The notes under the pieces are model-generated. The model was not told where the DNA came from. It saw nothing but the letters and a program-made list of their open reading frames with translations, and ran no database searches. 34,956 bases of DNA from Candidatus Latescibacterota bacterium (GTDB lineage: Bacteria; Krumholzibacteriota; Krumholzibacteriia; LZORAL124-64-63): assembly GCA_030658975.1 (NCBI GenBank), contig JAUSBL010000083.1, forward strand, positions 1-34,956, read 5' to 3'. Positions 1 to 7,328 of this stretch are shown in pieces (within the stretch, counting starts at the first letter, position 1; every line of letters begins with the position of its first letter). The position numbers and the translations under genes were made by a program.

Positions 1-936
1 CCCGTGAAGCGCCTGATCTTCGACTGGGCCCGCGGCGTGGGCCAGGACTGGGGCCGCCGCGTGCGCGCGGGCGAGAAGGTCTCCCCCGGACTCGCGCTGC
101 GGCGCCGGCTCGCCGACCGGCTGGTCTTCTCGAAGCTGCGCGCCCGCACCGGCGGCCGCCTGCGCTTCTTCGTCTCGGGCGGCGCGCCGCTGGCCCCGCA
201 CATCAACGAGTTCTTCTATTCCGCCGGCATGATCATCCTGGAGGGCTACGGCCTGACCGAAACCTCGCCGGTGATCGCGGTGAACGACTTCGAGCATTTC
301 CGGATCGGCAGCGTCGGCAAGGTGATCCCGGGCGTCGAGGTGAAGATCGCCGAGGACGGGGAGATCGACACCCGCGGCCCCAACGTCATGCTCGGCTACT
401 ACAACAACCCGGTCGCCACCCGCGAGGTGCTGACCGAGGACGGCTGGCTGCACACCGGGGACATCGGGCACTTCGACCAGGACGGCTACCTGTACATCAC
501 CGACCGCAAGAAGGACCTGATCGTCACGGCCGGCGGCAAGAACGTCGCGCCGCAGCCGCTGGAGAACGCCTTCAAGAAGAACAAGTTCATCAGCCAGGTC
601 GTCGTCCTGGGCGACCACCGGCCCTACCTCACCTGCCTGATCGTGCCGAACTTCGAGGAGCTCGAGGCGTGGGCCGCGTTGCACAAGGTGGCAGCGCCGG
701 ACCGGGCCGCCCTGCTGCGCGAGCCGGCCGTGCTGGAGAAGTACCAGCGCGGGCTCGACCGCACCAACCGCAAGTTCCCCGGCTTCGGAACCGTGAAGAA
801 GTTCGCCCTGCTCGAGCAGGAACTGACGCTGGAGAACGACGAGTTGACACCCACCCTGAAGGTGAAGCGCCGGGTGATCCAGAAGAGGTACGCGGCGGTC
901 ATCGACGGGATGTACGGGGAGGCGGCGCACATCTGA
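1..936 (+). CDS. Long-chain acyl-CoA synthetase (AMP-forming), C-terminal part
   Basis: The gene enters from the left edge; the frame is open from base 1, so the true start lies outside and the Val codon at 4 is probably internal. About 311 residues are visible. They cover the second half of an ANL-superfamily adenylating enzyme. Seen: the motif GYGLTETSP (nt 244-270), the hinge region HTGDIG followed by YLYITDRKKDLI and GGKNVAP, and a basic C-terminal end with VKRRVIQKRY. The long linker and the YITDRKKDLI signature match FAA1-type long-chain fatty acid:CoA ligases, which activate fatty acids with ATP and CoA for beta-oxidation or lipid synthesis. It is convergent with the M28 peptidase gene, with only 12 bp between the stop codons. 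Family assignment is firm; chain-length preference cannot be read. Confidence 0.93.
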   Translation, partial: PVKRLIFDWARGVGQDWGRRVRAGEKVSPGLALRRRLADRLVFSKLRARTGGRLRFFVSGGAPLAPHINEFFYSAGMIILEGYGLTETSPVIAVNDFEHFRIGSVGKVIPGVEVKIAEDGEIDTRGPNVMLGYYNNPVATREVLTEDGWLHTGDIGHFDQDGYLYITDRKKDLIVTAGGKNVAPQPLENAFKKNKFISQVVVLGDHRPYLTCLIVPNFEELEAWAALHKVAAPDRAALLREPAVLEKYQRGLDRTNRKFPGFGTVKKFALLEQELTLENDELTPTLKVKRRVIQKRYAAVIDGMYGEAAHI

Positions 937-952
937 GCCGCCGCGAGCTCAG
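933..952. terminator. Small hairpin spanning two convergent stop codons
   Basis: The inverted repeat CTGAGC (933-938) and GCTCAG (947-952) has an 8-nt loop. It contains the stop codon of the acyl-CoA synthetase and the stop codon of the opposing M28 peptidase. There is no T-tract on either side, so it is a weak bidirectional terminator candidate at best. Confidence 0.3.
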
Positions 953-2235
953 CGGGGTCGCGCGCGCAGCGTGACGGCGAAGTCGCGGCGGCCGCCGTCG
1001 CGCTCGACCGTCACGGTCACCGTCTCGCCCGCGCCGTGCGCCTGCAGCAGGGCGGAGAGCCCCGCCAGGTCGGCCACCACGCTTCCCTCCATCGCGACCA
1101 GCACGTCTCCCGCCGCCAGTCCGGCCTCCTCGGCCGGACTGCCCGGCATGACCCCGGACAGTTTCACGCCGCCGGCGTTCTCGACGAAGTCGGGGATCGT
1201 GCCGAGCCACGCGCGGGTCTGTCCGCGCTCGCCCCCGGCGGACGGCAGCGCGGCCTGGGTCGCGTACGGAAAGTCGTCCGCAGTTGTGACGACGGCCGCC
1301 GCGAGGTCCCTTGCGAAGTCGGCGACCCTGGCCAGGCCGCGGGGTTCGACGAGTTCCCAGCGGTCCGCCACGCTGTGGTACTGGGGATGGGCGCCGGTGA
1401 ACAGGAACAGCACGGGGATCCCGGCTGCGTTGAAGGCGACGTGGTCGCTGGCGTCCCAGCCGCCGTCGCTGAGCTCCAGGACGAGTCCGTGGGCACGGTT
1501 GACGTCCTGCACCAGCGGACGCAGGCGCGGCGAAGAACCCAGGCCACCCACGTAGAGCCGGTCGCCGCGCAGGCGCCCGACCGAATCCAGGTTCAGCATG
1601 AGACGGACCCGGCGGCCGGACAGCGGCACGGCGCGCAGCGCGGCGGCGGCGCCCTGCAACCCCACCTCCTCGCCCGCGAAGGCGGCGAAGAGGATCGCGC
1701 AGCGGTCGGTGGCCGTCGCGTCCGCGTGCAGGCGGCGCGCGAGTTCGACCATCACCGCCACGCCGGAGGCGTTGTCCTCGGCGCCGGGGTAGAACCCCGC
1801 GACGGTCGCGCCGTCGGGACCCAGGGCCGGGCCGAGGTGGTCGTAGTGGGCGCCGATCACCACGAGTTCGTCGACCAGGGCGCCGCGGCCCGGCGACCAG
1901 CCCAGGACGTTGCGGGCCGGGCGGCCGTCCAATCCCTGGCCTCCCAGCGCGAAGTCGGAGAAACGTTGCGCGCAGCCGGGCGGCGGTGCGAGCCCGGCCG
2001 CCGCGAACCAGCGTTCGATCGTGTCCGCGGCCGCCAGGGCGGCGGCGGTGCCGTTGCCGCGGCCCTGCAGTTCTTCGGCGGACAGCGTGCGGACGCGCTC
2101 CAGCATCGCCTGGCCGTCGCCGTCGCCGTCGGCGTCGACGGCGCGCGCGGCTGCCGGCGCCGCCAGCACCGCAGCGGCCGACGCCGCGAGCAGGAGCGAC
2201 CCGGGTCCTCGTGTCATGCGTCTGCACGGGTGCAT
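949..2235 (-). CDS. Secreted M28-family zinc aminopeptidase with C-terminal PDZ domain
   Basis: The 428-aa protein begins with a signal peptide (hydrophobic stretch about residues 12-30, ending APAAARA). The M28 peptidase fold follows with its metal ligands in order: H130 and D132 in GAHYDH, D154 in GAEDNASG, E189/E190 in AGEE, D217 in NLDSVG and H287 in HPQYHSVADRWE. This is a co-catalytic di-zinc aminopeptidase set. A PDZ domain occupies about 340-428 (GSPAEEAGLAAGDVL). It likely trims peptides or N-termini in the periplasm or outside the cell. The start at 2235 is preferred because GGAAGGA lies 9-10 nt upstream; an in-frame ATG at 2217 is the alternative. The gene follows gamma-glutamyltranspeptidase by 69 bp, a plausible peptide-salvage pairing. 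Confidence 0.92.
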   Translation of the reverse strand: MHPCRRMTRGPGSLLLAASAAAVLAAPAAARAVDADGDGDGQAMLERVRTLSAEELQGRGNGTAAALAAADTIERWFAAAGLAPPPGCAQRFSDFALGGQGLDGRPARNVLGWSPGRGALVDELVVIGAHYDHLGPALGPDGATVAGFYPGAEDNASGVAVMVELARRLHADATATDRCAILFAAFAGEEVGLQGAAAALRAVPLSGRRVRLMLNLDSVGRLRGDRLYVGGLGSSPRLRPLVQDVNRAHGLVLELSDGGWDASDHVAFNAAGIPVLFLFTGAHPQYHSVADRWELVEPRGLARVADFARDLAAAVVTTADDFPYATQAALPSAGGERGQTRAWLGTIPDFVENAGGVKLSGVMPGSPAEEAGLAAGDVLVAMEGSVVADLAGLSALLQAHGAGETVTVTVERDGGRRDFAVTLRARPR

Positions 2236-2272
2236 CGTCGAGCGTTCCTTCCGCGAGCCGGTTGATGTGGCC

Positions 2273-2301
2273 AGGATAAGCGGGAGCCGTCCCGGCGACC
2301 A
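2273..2301 (-). promoter_or_regulatory. Possible sigma-70 promoter for the M28 peptidase gene
   Basis: On the minus strand TGGTCG (2301-2296) and TATCCT (2278-2273) are separated by 17 bp, about 38 bp upstream of the start codon. Matches are 3/6 and 4/6 to consensus. The peptidase may instead be read through from the upstream gene. Confidence 0.28.
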
Positions 2302-2304
2302 CCC

Positions 2305-4023
2305 CTAGCGGCCGCGGTCGCGCTCCCCCGTGCCGGAGGCCGCGCCGACGCCGCGCGGATCGCTGGCGCCCCGCAGTTCCCCGCTCACGGGATCGACGGC
2401 CACCAGCTGGGCGTTGCCCAGGGAAGGCGCGGTTTCCAGGACGTGGCCGATCGCGACGAGCGTGTCGCGCGCCGCAGCGCCGACCGCGTCCGCTTCGACG
2501 TAGAGCACCGGCGGCCACCACTGCTGATGCAGGCGGGGGTGGGCGACGGCCTGCGCCGCGTCCATCCCGAAATCCACGACATTGACGATCGTCTGCAGCG
2601 TCGTGGTGATGATGCGCGAACCCCCGGGGCTGCCGGTGACCAGCACGACGCGGCCGTTGCGCAGCAGGATCGTCGGGGTCATGCTCGACAGCGGACGGCG
2701 GCCGGCCGCCACGGCGTTGGCCTCCCCGCCCGGCAGGCCGAAGGCGTTGGGAGCGCCCGGCGCCGCGGCGAAATCGTCCATCTCGTCGTTCAAGACGATC
2801 CCGGTGCCCGGCGCCATCATCCCGGAGCCGAAACTCAGGTTGATCGTGAGGGTCGCGGCGACGGCGGCGCCGTCGGCGTCGACGACGCTGAGGTGCGTGG
2901 TGTGGTCGGGCCCGGGCACCGCGACGGCGGCGCCGCCGAGACTCTGCCACGGGACGACGGCGTCCGGGCGGATCAGGGCGCGCAGCGAGTCGGCGCGCAC
3001 GCGCGAAGTGAGCCACGCCACCGGGATCGCCACGGCGTCGGGATCGCCGAGCCAGCGGCTGCGGTCGGCGAAGGCGAAGGACATGGCTTCAGCCAGCAGG
3101 TGCGCCAGGACGGCGCCGTCCCGCGGCAGGGCGCCCAGATCGCAGGGCTCCAGCAGGTTGAGCATCGCGAGCAGCAGCACGCCGCCGGAACTCGGCGGCG
3201 GCATGGCGACGACGTCGCAGCCGCGGTAGCGGCCGCGCAGCGGTTCGCGCCAGACCGGCTGATAGCCGGCCAGATCGGCCGCGGTCAGGACGCCTCCCGC
3301 CCGGGTGACGGCGTCGGCGATGGCGGCGGCGAGGTCGCCGGTGTGGAAGGCGTCGGCGCCGCCGTCGCGGATCGCGGCGAGGGTGCGCGCCAGATCCGGC
3401 TGCCGCAGCGTGTCCCCGACGACGGGGGCGGCGCCGTCGCGCAGGAACACGGCGCGGGCCGTCGCGTCCAGGCGCGCCGCGTTGTCGCGCAGCCGCGCGC
3501 ACAGCAGGCTGTCGGCCGGGAAACCGTCGCCGGCGAGCGCGACCGCCGGCGCGACGAGCCGTGTCCAGGGCAGCCGCCCGCAACGGCGGTGGAAGGTCTC
3601 GAGACCGCGGACCAGGCCCGGCGTCGCCACCGCGAGCGCGCCGTCGCGGCTCGCCGCGGGATCCGCGGCGCCGTCGCGCAGGAACATGTCGCGGTGCGCG
3701 GCGGCGGGCGCGGTCTCGCGCGCGTCCAGGGCGAGGTCGGCGCCGTCGGCGAGGTGGGCCACGAGGAAGCCGCCGCCGCCGAGGCCCGAGGAGTAGGGCT
3801 CGACGACCGCCAGCGCGAAGGCCGCCGCCACCGCGGCGTCCGCGGCGTTGCCCCCGTCGCGCAGGACCTCGACGGCCGCGCGCGTGGCCAGCGGGTGGGC
3901 CGTGGCGACCGCGCCCTGCCCCGCTCCGTCCCGGTCGCGATGGCTCCCGCAGCCCGCCAGGCAGGCCAGCGCCGCCGGCAGCAGGCAACCGAGGACCGCG
4001 CGCAAGCGCGCCCCGGCGTTCAC
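2305..4023 (-). CDS. ggt: Gamma-glutamyltranspeptidase, lipoprotein form
   Basis: This 572-aa Ntn-hydrolase is made as a proenzyme and cleaves itself before the catalytic threonine. The nucleophile is T375 in PDHTTHLSVVD. Other family signatures are SGLGGGGF (79-86), PPPSSGGV (275-282) and GRRPLSSMTP followed by TGSPGGSRI in the small subunit. The start is GTG at 4023; it gives a short N-terminus with a lipobox LAGC (C25), so the enzyme is probably an envelope-anchored lipoprotein. A longer upstream reading frame exists but runs through the preceding gene. GTG and the TGA of the B3/B4 gene overlap as GTGA, which implies translational coupling. It hydrolyses or transfers gamma-glutamyl groups, typically from glutathione. 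Confidence 0.94.
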   Translation of the reverse strand: MNAGARLRAVLGCLLPAALACLAGCGSHRDRDGAGQGAVATAHPLATRAAVEVLRDGGNAADAAVAAAFALAVVEPYSSGLGGGGFLVAHLADGADLALDARETAPAAAHRDMFLRDGAADPAASRDGALAVATPGLVRGLETFHRRCGRLPWTRLVAPAVALAGDGFPADSLLCARLRDNAARLDATARAVFLRDGAAPVVGDTLRQPDLARTLAAIRDGGADAFHTGDLAAAIADAVTRAGGVLTAADLAGYQPVWREPLRGRYRGCDVVAMPPPSSGGVLLLAMLNLLEPCDLGALPRDGAVLAHLLAEAMSFAFADRSRWLGDPDAVAIPVAWLTSRVRADSLRALIRPDAVVPWQSLGGAAVAVPGPDHTTHLSVVDADGAAVAATLTINLSFGSGMMAPGTGIVLNDEMDDFAAAPGAPNAFGLPGGEANAVAAGRRPLSSMTPTILLRNGRVVLVTGSPGGSRIITTTLQTIVNVVDFGMDAAQAVAHPRLHQQWWPPVLYVEADAVGAAARDTLVAIGHVLETAPSLGNAQLVAVDPVSGELRGASDPRGVGAASGTGERDRGR

Positions 4024-4715
4024 GGTCCGCCGTCCAGCAGCCCGGTGAACGTCACCGCGCCGCCGCAGTGCCGCACGAGGAGTTCGCCGAAGCGCGACAC
4101 GCAGGCGCTCATGGCGTCCGGCGCGAAGGCGCGGGTGGACATGATCACCGCCAGCAGCCGGGTCGTCCCCGCGTGGACGCACGTGCGCTGGGAATCGCTG
4201 GTGGGGGAGCCGAAGCCGCCGTCGTCGTCGAAGAGCCCGAGGCGGCCCGCGAGATGGACCGGCCCCTTGCGGATGCCGGGGTACTCCTCCCCCTCGCGGC
4301 CGAGCCGCAGCGTCACGTCGCCGCGCACGAGGTCGAGGTCGTACAGGCCGATCGGCAGCAGGAACTCCAGGCTGGCCAGGTTGCAGGTGTCCACGACGTT
4401 GTTGAGACGGTAGAGGTCCTTGCCCTGCAGGACGCGCCGCAGCAGGGCCTCGCTGCTGGGCCGGTGGCGGGTGGGCTCCATGCCGAAGGCGTTGTAGAGG
4501 TCGCGGGCCTCGCGCAGGCCGGGGATGTCGCTCGGGACGCAGGACGCGTAGCGCGCCCTCATGTCCGCCCCCAGCGACGCGGTCTCTTCCCAGACCGCGG
4601 GCTCCTCGCGCACCGCCACACCGTCGACGGCGAGCACGCCGGCCCGCAGCACTTCGAGCAGGCCGGCGTCCAGGCGCAGCAGGCGTCCGTCGGGCAACTT
4701 TGCGCGCCGGTTCAT
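4020..4715 (-). CDS. B3/B4 tRNA-binding-domain protein (PheT-editing-like, stand-alone)
   Basis: The 231-aa protein matches the B3/B4 domain otherwise found in the beta subunit of phenylalanyl-tRNA synthetase. Seen: YNAFGMEPTRHRPSSEALL (74-92), NNVVDTCN (105-112) and GSPTSDSQRT (169-178), the order typical of stand-alone B3/B4 proteins. In PheT this fold edits mischarged Tyr-tRNA; whether stand-alone members hydrolyse aminoacyl-tRNA, or D-amino-acid or other conjugates, is not settled. The start is the ATG at 4715, which overlaps the rfbB stop (ATGA); the stop overlaps the ggt start (GTGA). No signal peptide is seen, so it is cytosolic. Family call is firm, function uncertain. Confidence 0.85.
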   Translation of the reverse strand: MNRRAKLPDGRLLRLDAGLLEVLRAGVLAVDGVAVREEPAVWEETASLGADMRARYASCVPSDIPGLREARDLYNAFGMEPTRHRPSSEALLRRVLQGKDLYRLNNVVDTCNLASLEFLLPIGLYDLDLVRGDVTLRLGREGEEYPGIRKGPVHLAGRLGLFDDDGGFGSPTSDSQRTCVHAGTTRLLAVIMSTRAFAPDAMSACVSRFGELLVRHCGGAVTFTGLLDGGP

Positions 4716-5737
4716 GTCGAGGTGTGACGGCCCCCGGCGCCGTACAAGCGGTCGTAGTATTCGCGGTAGGCGCCGCTGCGCACCTTCTCCCACCAGGCCC
4801 GGTTCGCCAGGTACCAGTCGACCGTCGCGCGGATGCCTTCGCGGAAGCGGTGGCGCGGCGCCCAGCCCAGCTCGTCGCGGATGCGGGTGGCGTCGATCGC
4901 GTAGCGCCGGTCGTGGCCGGGCCGGTCCTTCACGAACGTGATATGGGATTCGTCCAGCCCCAGCAGCTCGAGCAGCAGGCGCACGATCTGGATGTTCTGC
5001 ATCTCGTTGTTGCCGCCGACGTTGTAGACCTCGCCGGGGCGGCCGCGGCGCAGGACGGCGTCGACGGCCTCGCAGTGGTCCCGCACGTAGAGCCAGTCGC
5101 GGACGTTGCGGCCGTCGCCGTAGACGGGCAGCGGCCGGCCCTCGAGCGCGTTGGCGATCATCAGGGGGATCAGCTTCTCGGGAAACTGGTAGGGGCCGTA
5201 GTTGTTGCTGCAGCGCGTGACCAGGACCGGGAAGCCGTAGGTGTGGTGGTAGGCGCGGCACACCAGGTCGGCCGCCGCCTTGCTCGCGGCGTACGGCGAG
5301 TTCGGCGCCAGCGGCGAGTCCTCGGTGAACAGCCCGGTCGGCCCGAGGGAACCGTAGACTTCGTCGGTGGAGACCTGCAGGAAGCGCGCGACCCCGGCGC
5401 GGCGCGCGGACTCCAGCAGCGTCTGCGTGCCCAGGATGTTGCTGTCGAGGAACTCGCGCGGGTCGTCGATGGAACGGTCGACGTGGCTCTCGGCGGCGAA
5501 GTGGACCACCGCTTCGATGCGCTCCTCGGCCAGCAGGCGGTCCAGCAGGGCGCGGTCGCGCACGTCTCCGCGCACGAACCGGTAGTCGGGACGGTCCTCG
5601 CAGCCCGCCAGATTCTCCAGATTGCCGGCGTACGTCAGCAGGTCGAGGTTCACGACCCGGTCGCCGCCGCGCTCCAGGAGCATCCGCACGTAGTTGGCGC
5701 CGATGAAGCCGGCGCCGCCCGTCACCAGGAGTTTCAT
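4712..5737 (-). CDS. rfbB: dTDP-glucose 4,6-dehydratase
   Basis: The 341-aa short-chain dehydrogenase/reductase converts dTDP-glucose to dTDP-4-keto-6-deoxyglucose, the entry step to dTDP-rhamnose and other deoxysugars. Seen: NAD-binding TGGAGFIG (6-13), the active-site STDEVYG with T124-D125-E126, and Y149xxxK153 in SPYAASK. CSNNYGPYQFPEKLIPLMI and DWLYVRDHCEA are diagnostic for RmlB against other epimerases. Length is normal. The start ATG at 5737 has GGAGG just upstream (GGAGGacgATG). It overlaps both neighbours by 4 bp. The other dTDP-rhamnose genes (rmlA, rmlC, rmlD) are not adjacent, so the sugar made cannot be read from this window. Confidence 0.96.
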   Translation of the reverse strand: MKLLVTGGAGFIGANYVRMLLERGGDRVVNLDLLTYAGNLENLAGCEDRPDYRFVRGDVRDRALLDRLLAEERIEAVVHFAAESHVDRSIDDPREFLDSNILGTQTLLESARRAGVARFLQVSTDEVYGSLGPTGLFTEDSPLAPNSPYAASKAAADLVCRAYHHTYGFPVLVTRCSNNYGPYQFPEKLIPLMIANALEGRPLPVYGDGRNVRDWLYVRDHCEAVDAVLRRGRPGEVYNVGGNNEMQNIQIVRLLLELLGLDESHITFVKDRPGHDRRYAIDATRIRDELGWAPRHRFREGIRATVDWYLANRAWWEKVRSGAYREYYDRLYGAGGRHTST

Positions 5738-6573
5738 CGTCCGTCCTCCGTCGCGGCGCCGGCGAGGGCCGCGGTGAAAGCCGAGGTGAAGGCCGCCGCC
5801 CGGCCGGCGTCGATCCGGCGGCGGCCGTCGGTCCCGGCGACCTGCAACGACGTGCCGACGATGCAGCCGTCGCAGTGGGGGGCGTAGAGGGCGGCGTTGC
5901 GCGCGGTCAGGCCGCTGCCGACCAGCAGCGGCGCGTCCGGCTCGGCCAGGCGCACGGCGTGCAGCTCCTCGGGGTCGGCCGCGGCGCCCGTCGCCGAGCC
6001 CGAGACGATCAGGGCGTCGGCGCCGCCGCGGCGGCGCAGGTCGGCGACCTCGTCGTCCAGGGGGCGCGGGGCCAGCGGCGCGGCGTGCTTGACGCGCACG
6101 TCGGCGAGGATGCCGACGCCCGGCGCCAGCTGCCGGCGCAGGCGCAGCACCTCGGCGGCCCGCCCCTCGATCAACCCCTGGTCGGTGACCGCCGCCCCCA
6201 CCAGCACGTTGACCCGCACGAAGGCGGCTCCGACCGCGGCGGCCACGGCCAGGGCGGCGTGCGCATCGTTGCGCAGCACGTTGATGCCCAGAGGCAGGTC
6301 CGGGCAGGCGTCGCGCAGGGTGACCGCGACGCGGGTCAGGGCGGCCGTGGTCTCGGCCGGCACTTCCCGCGGGAAGAACGGGATGTCGTGGTAGTTCTCG
6401 AGCATGAGCGCGCCGACGCCGCCGTCGGCCAGCGCCCGCGCGTCGGCCAGCGCGGCCGCCACGACGGCGGCCATGTCGCCCTCCCACCCCGGTGCACCGG
6501 GCAGGGCGCGGCAATGGACCATGCCGATGACCGGGACCGGCAGCAGGCGCCGGAATGTCGCGCGGTTCCACAT
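5734..6573 (-). CDS. BtpA/SgcQ-family TIM-barrel protein
   Basis: The 279-aa protein starts with PVIGMVHCRALPGAP (13-27), the N-terminal signature of the BtpA family. It continues with GGVGALMLENYHDIPF, LPLGINVLRND, ILADVRVKHAAPL, DALIVSGSATG and GSGLTARN, a run typical of a beta/alpha barrel. The cyanobacterial member was linked to photosystem I assembly, and the enterobacterial SgcQ sits in a sugar operon; most members have no known reaction. No photosynthesis gene is visible here, so the name should not be taken as a function. It is first in the overlapping set with rfbB, the B3/B4 protein and ggt (ATGA overlap with rfbB). There is no Shine-Dalgarno upstream of the ATG; see the promoter entry. 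Confidence 0.86.
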   Translation of the reverse strand: MWNRATFRRLLPVPVIGMVHCRALPGAPGWEGDMAAVVAAALADARALADGGVGALMLENYHDIPFFPREVPAETTAALTRVAVTLRDACPDLPLGINVLRNDAHAALAVAAAVGAAFVRVNVLVGAAVTDQGLIEGRAAEVLRLRRQLAPGVGILADVRVKHAAPLAPRPLDDEVADLRRRGGADALIVSGSATGAAADPEELHAVRLAEPDAPLLVGSGLTARNAALYAPHCDGCIVGTSLQVAGTDGRRRIDAGRAAAFTSAFTAALAGAATEDGR

Positions 6574-6579
6574 GGGCCG

Positions 6580-6607
6580 ATCATAGCATCCGGCAGCACC
6601 GGCGCAA
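6580..6607 (-). promoter_or_regulatory. Extended -10 promoter predicting a leaderless btpA transcript
   Basis: On the minus strand TGCTATGAT (6588-6580) is an extended -10 element, 5/6 to TATAAT with the TGn motif. A partial -35 TTGCGC (6607-6602) lies 16 bp upstream. The -10 ends 6 nt before the ATG at 6573, so transcription would begin at or within a base or two of the start codon. Confidence 0.5.
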
Positions 6608-6644
6608 GGGCCAAGCGCCGCGGCGGGGACCCGGGAAACCGTGC

Positions 6645-6673
6645 TGGTCAATCCCGGCCGCCTCGCGTACATT
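6645..6673 (+). promoter_or_regulatory. Probable sigma-70 promoter of tdk
   Basis: TGGTCA (6645-6650) and TACATT (6668-6673) are separated by exactly 17 bp, each matching 4/6 consensus positions. The predicted start near 6680 gives a leader of about 45 nt before tdk. Confidence 0.42.
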
Positions 6674-6724
6674 GCGGACCGTCCCGGGGGCGCGCGGCCC
6701 CCGTCCGCGGACCACGGAGGCGCG

Positions 6725-7309
<585 letters not shown>

Positions 7310-7328
7310 TCCGCCGGCGGACCGCTCC

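Noticed and set aside
899-3016. 705-codon Arg/Gly-rich frame on the minus strand
   Set aside because: It overlaps the M28 and ggt genes in another frame and has no recognisable domain.
5734-6573. Photosystem I function implied by the name BtpA
   Set aside because: No photosynthesis gene is in the window and the family is widespread in non-phototrophs; only the family assignment is kept.
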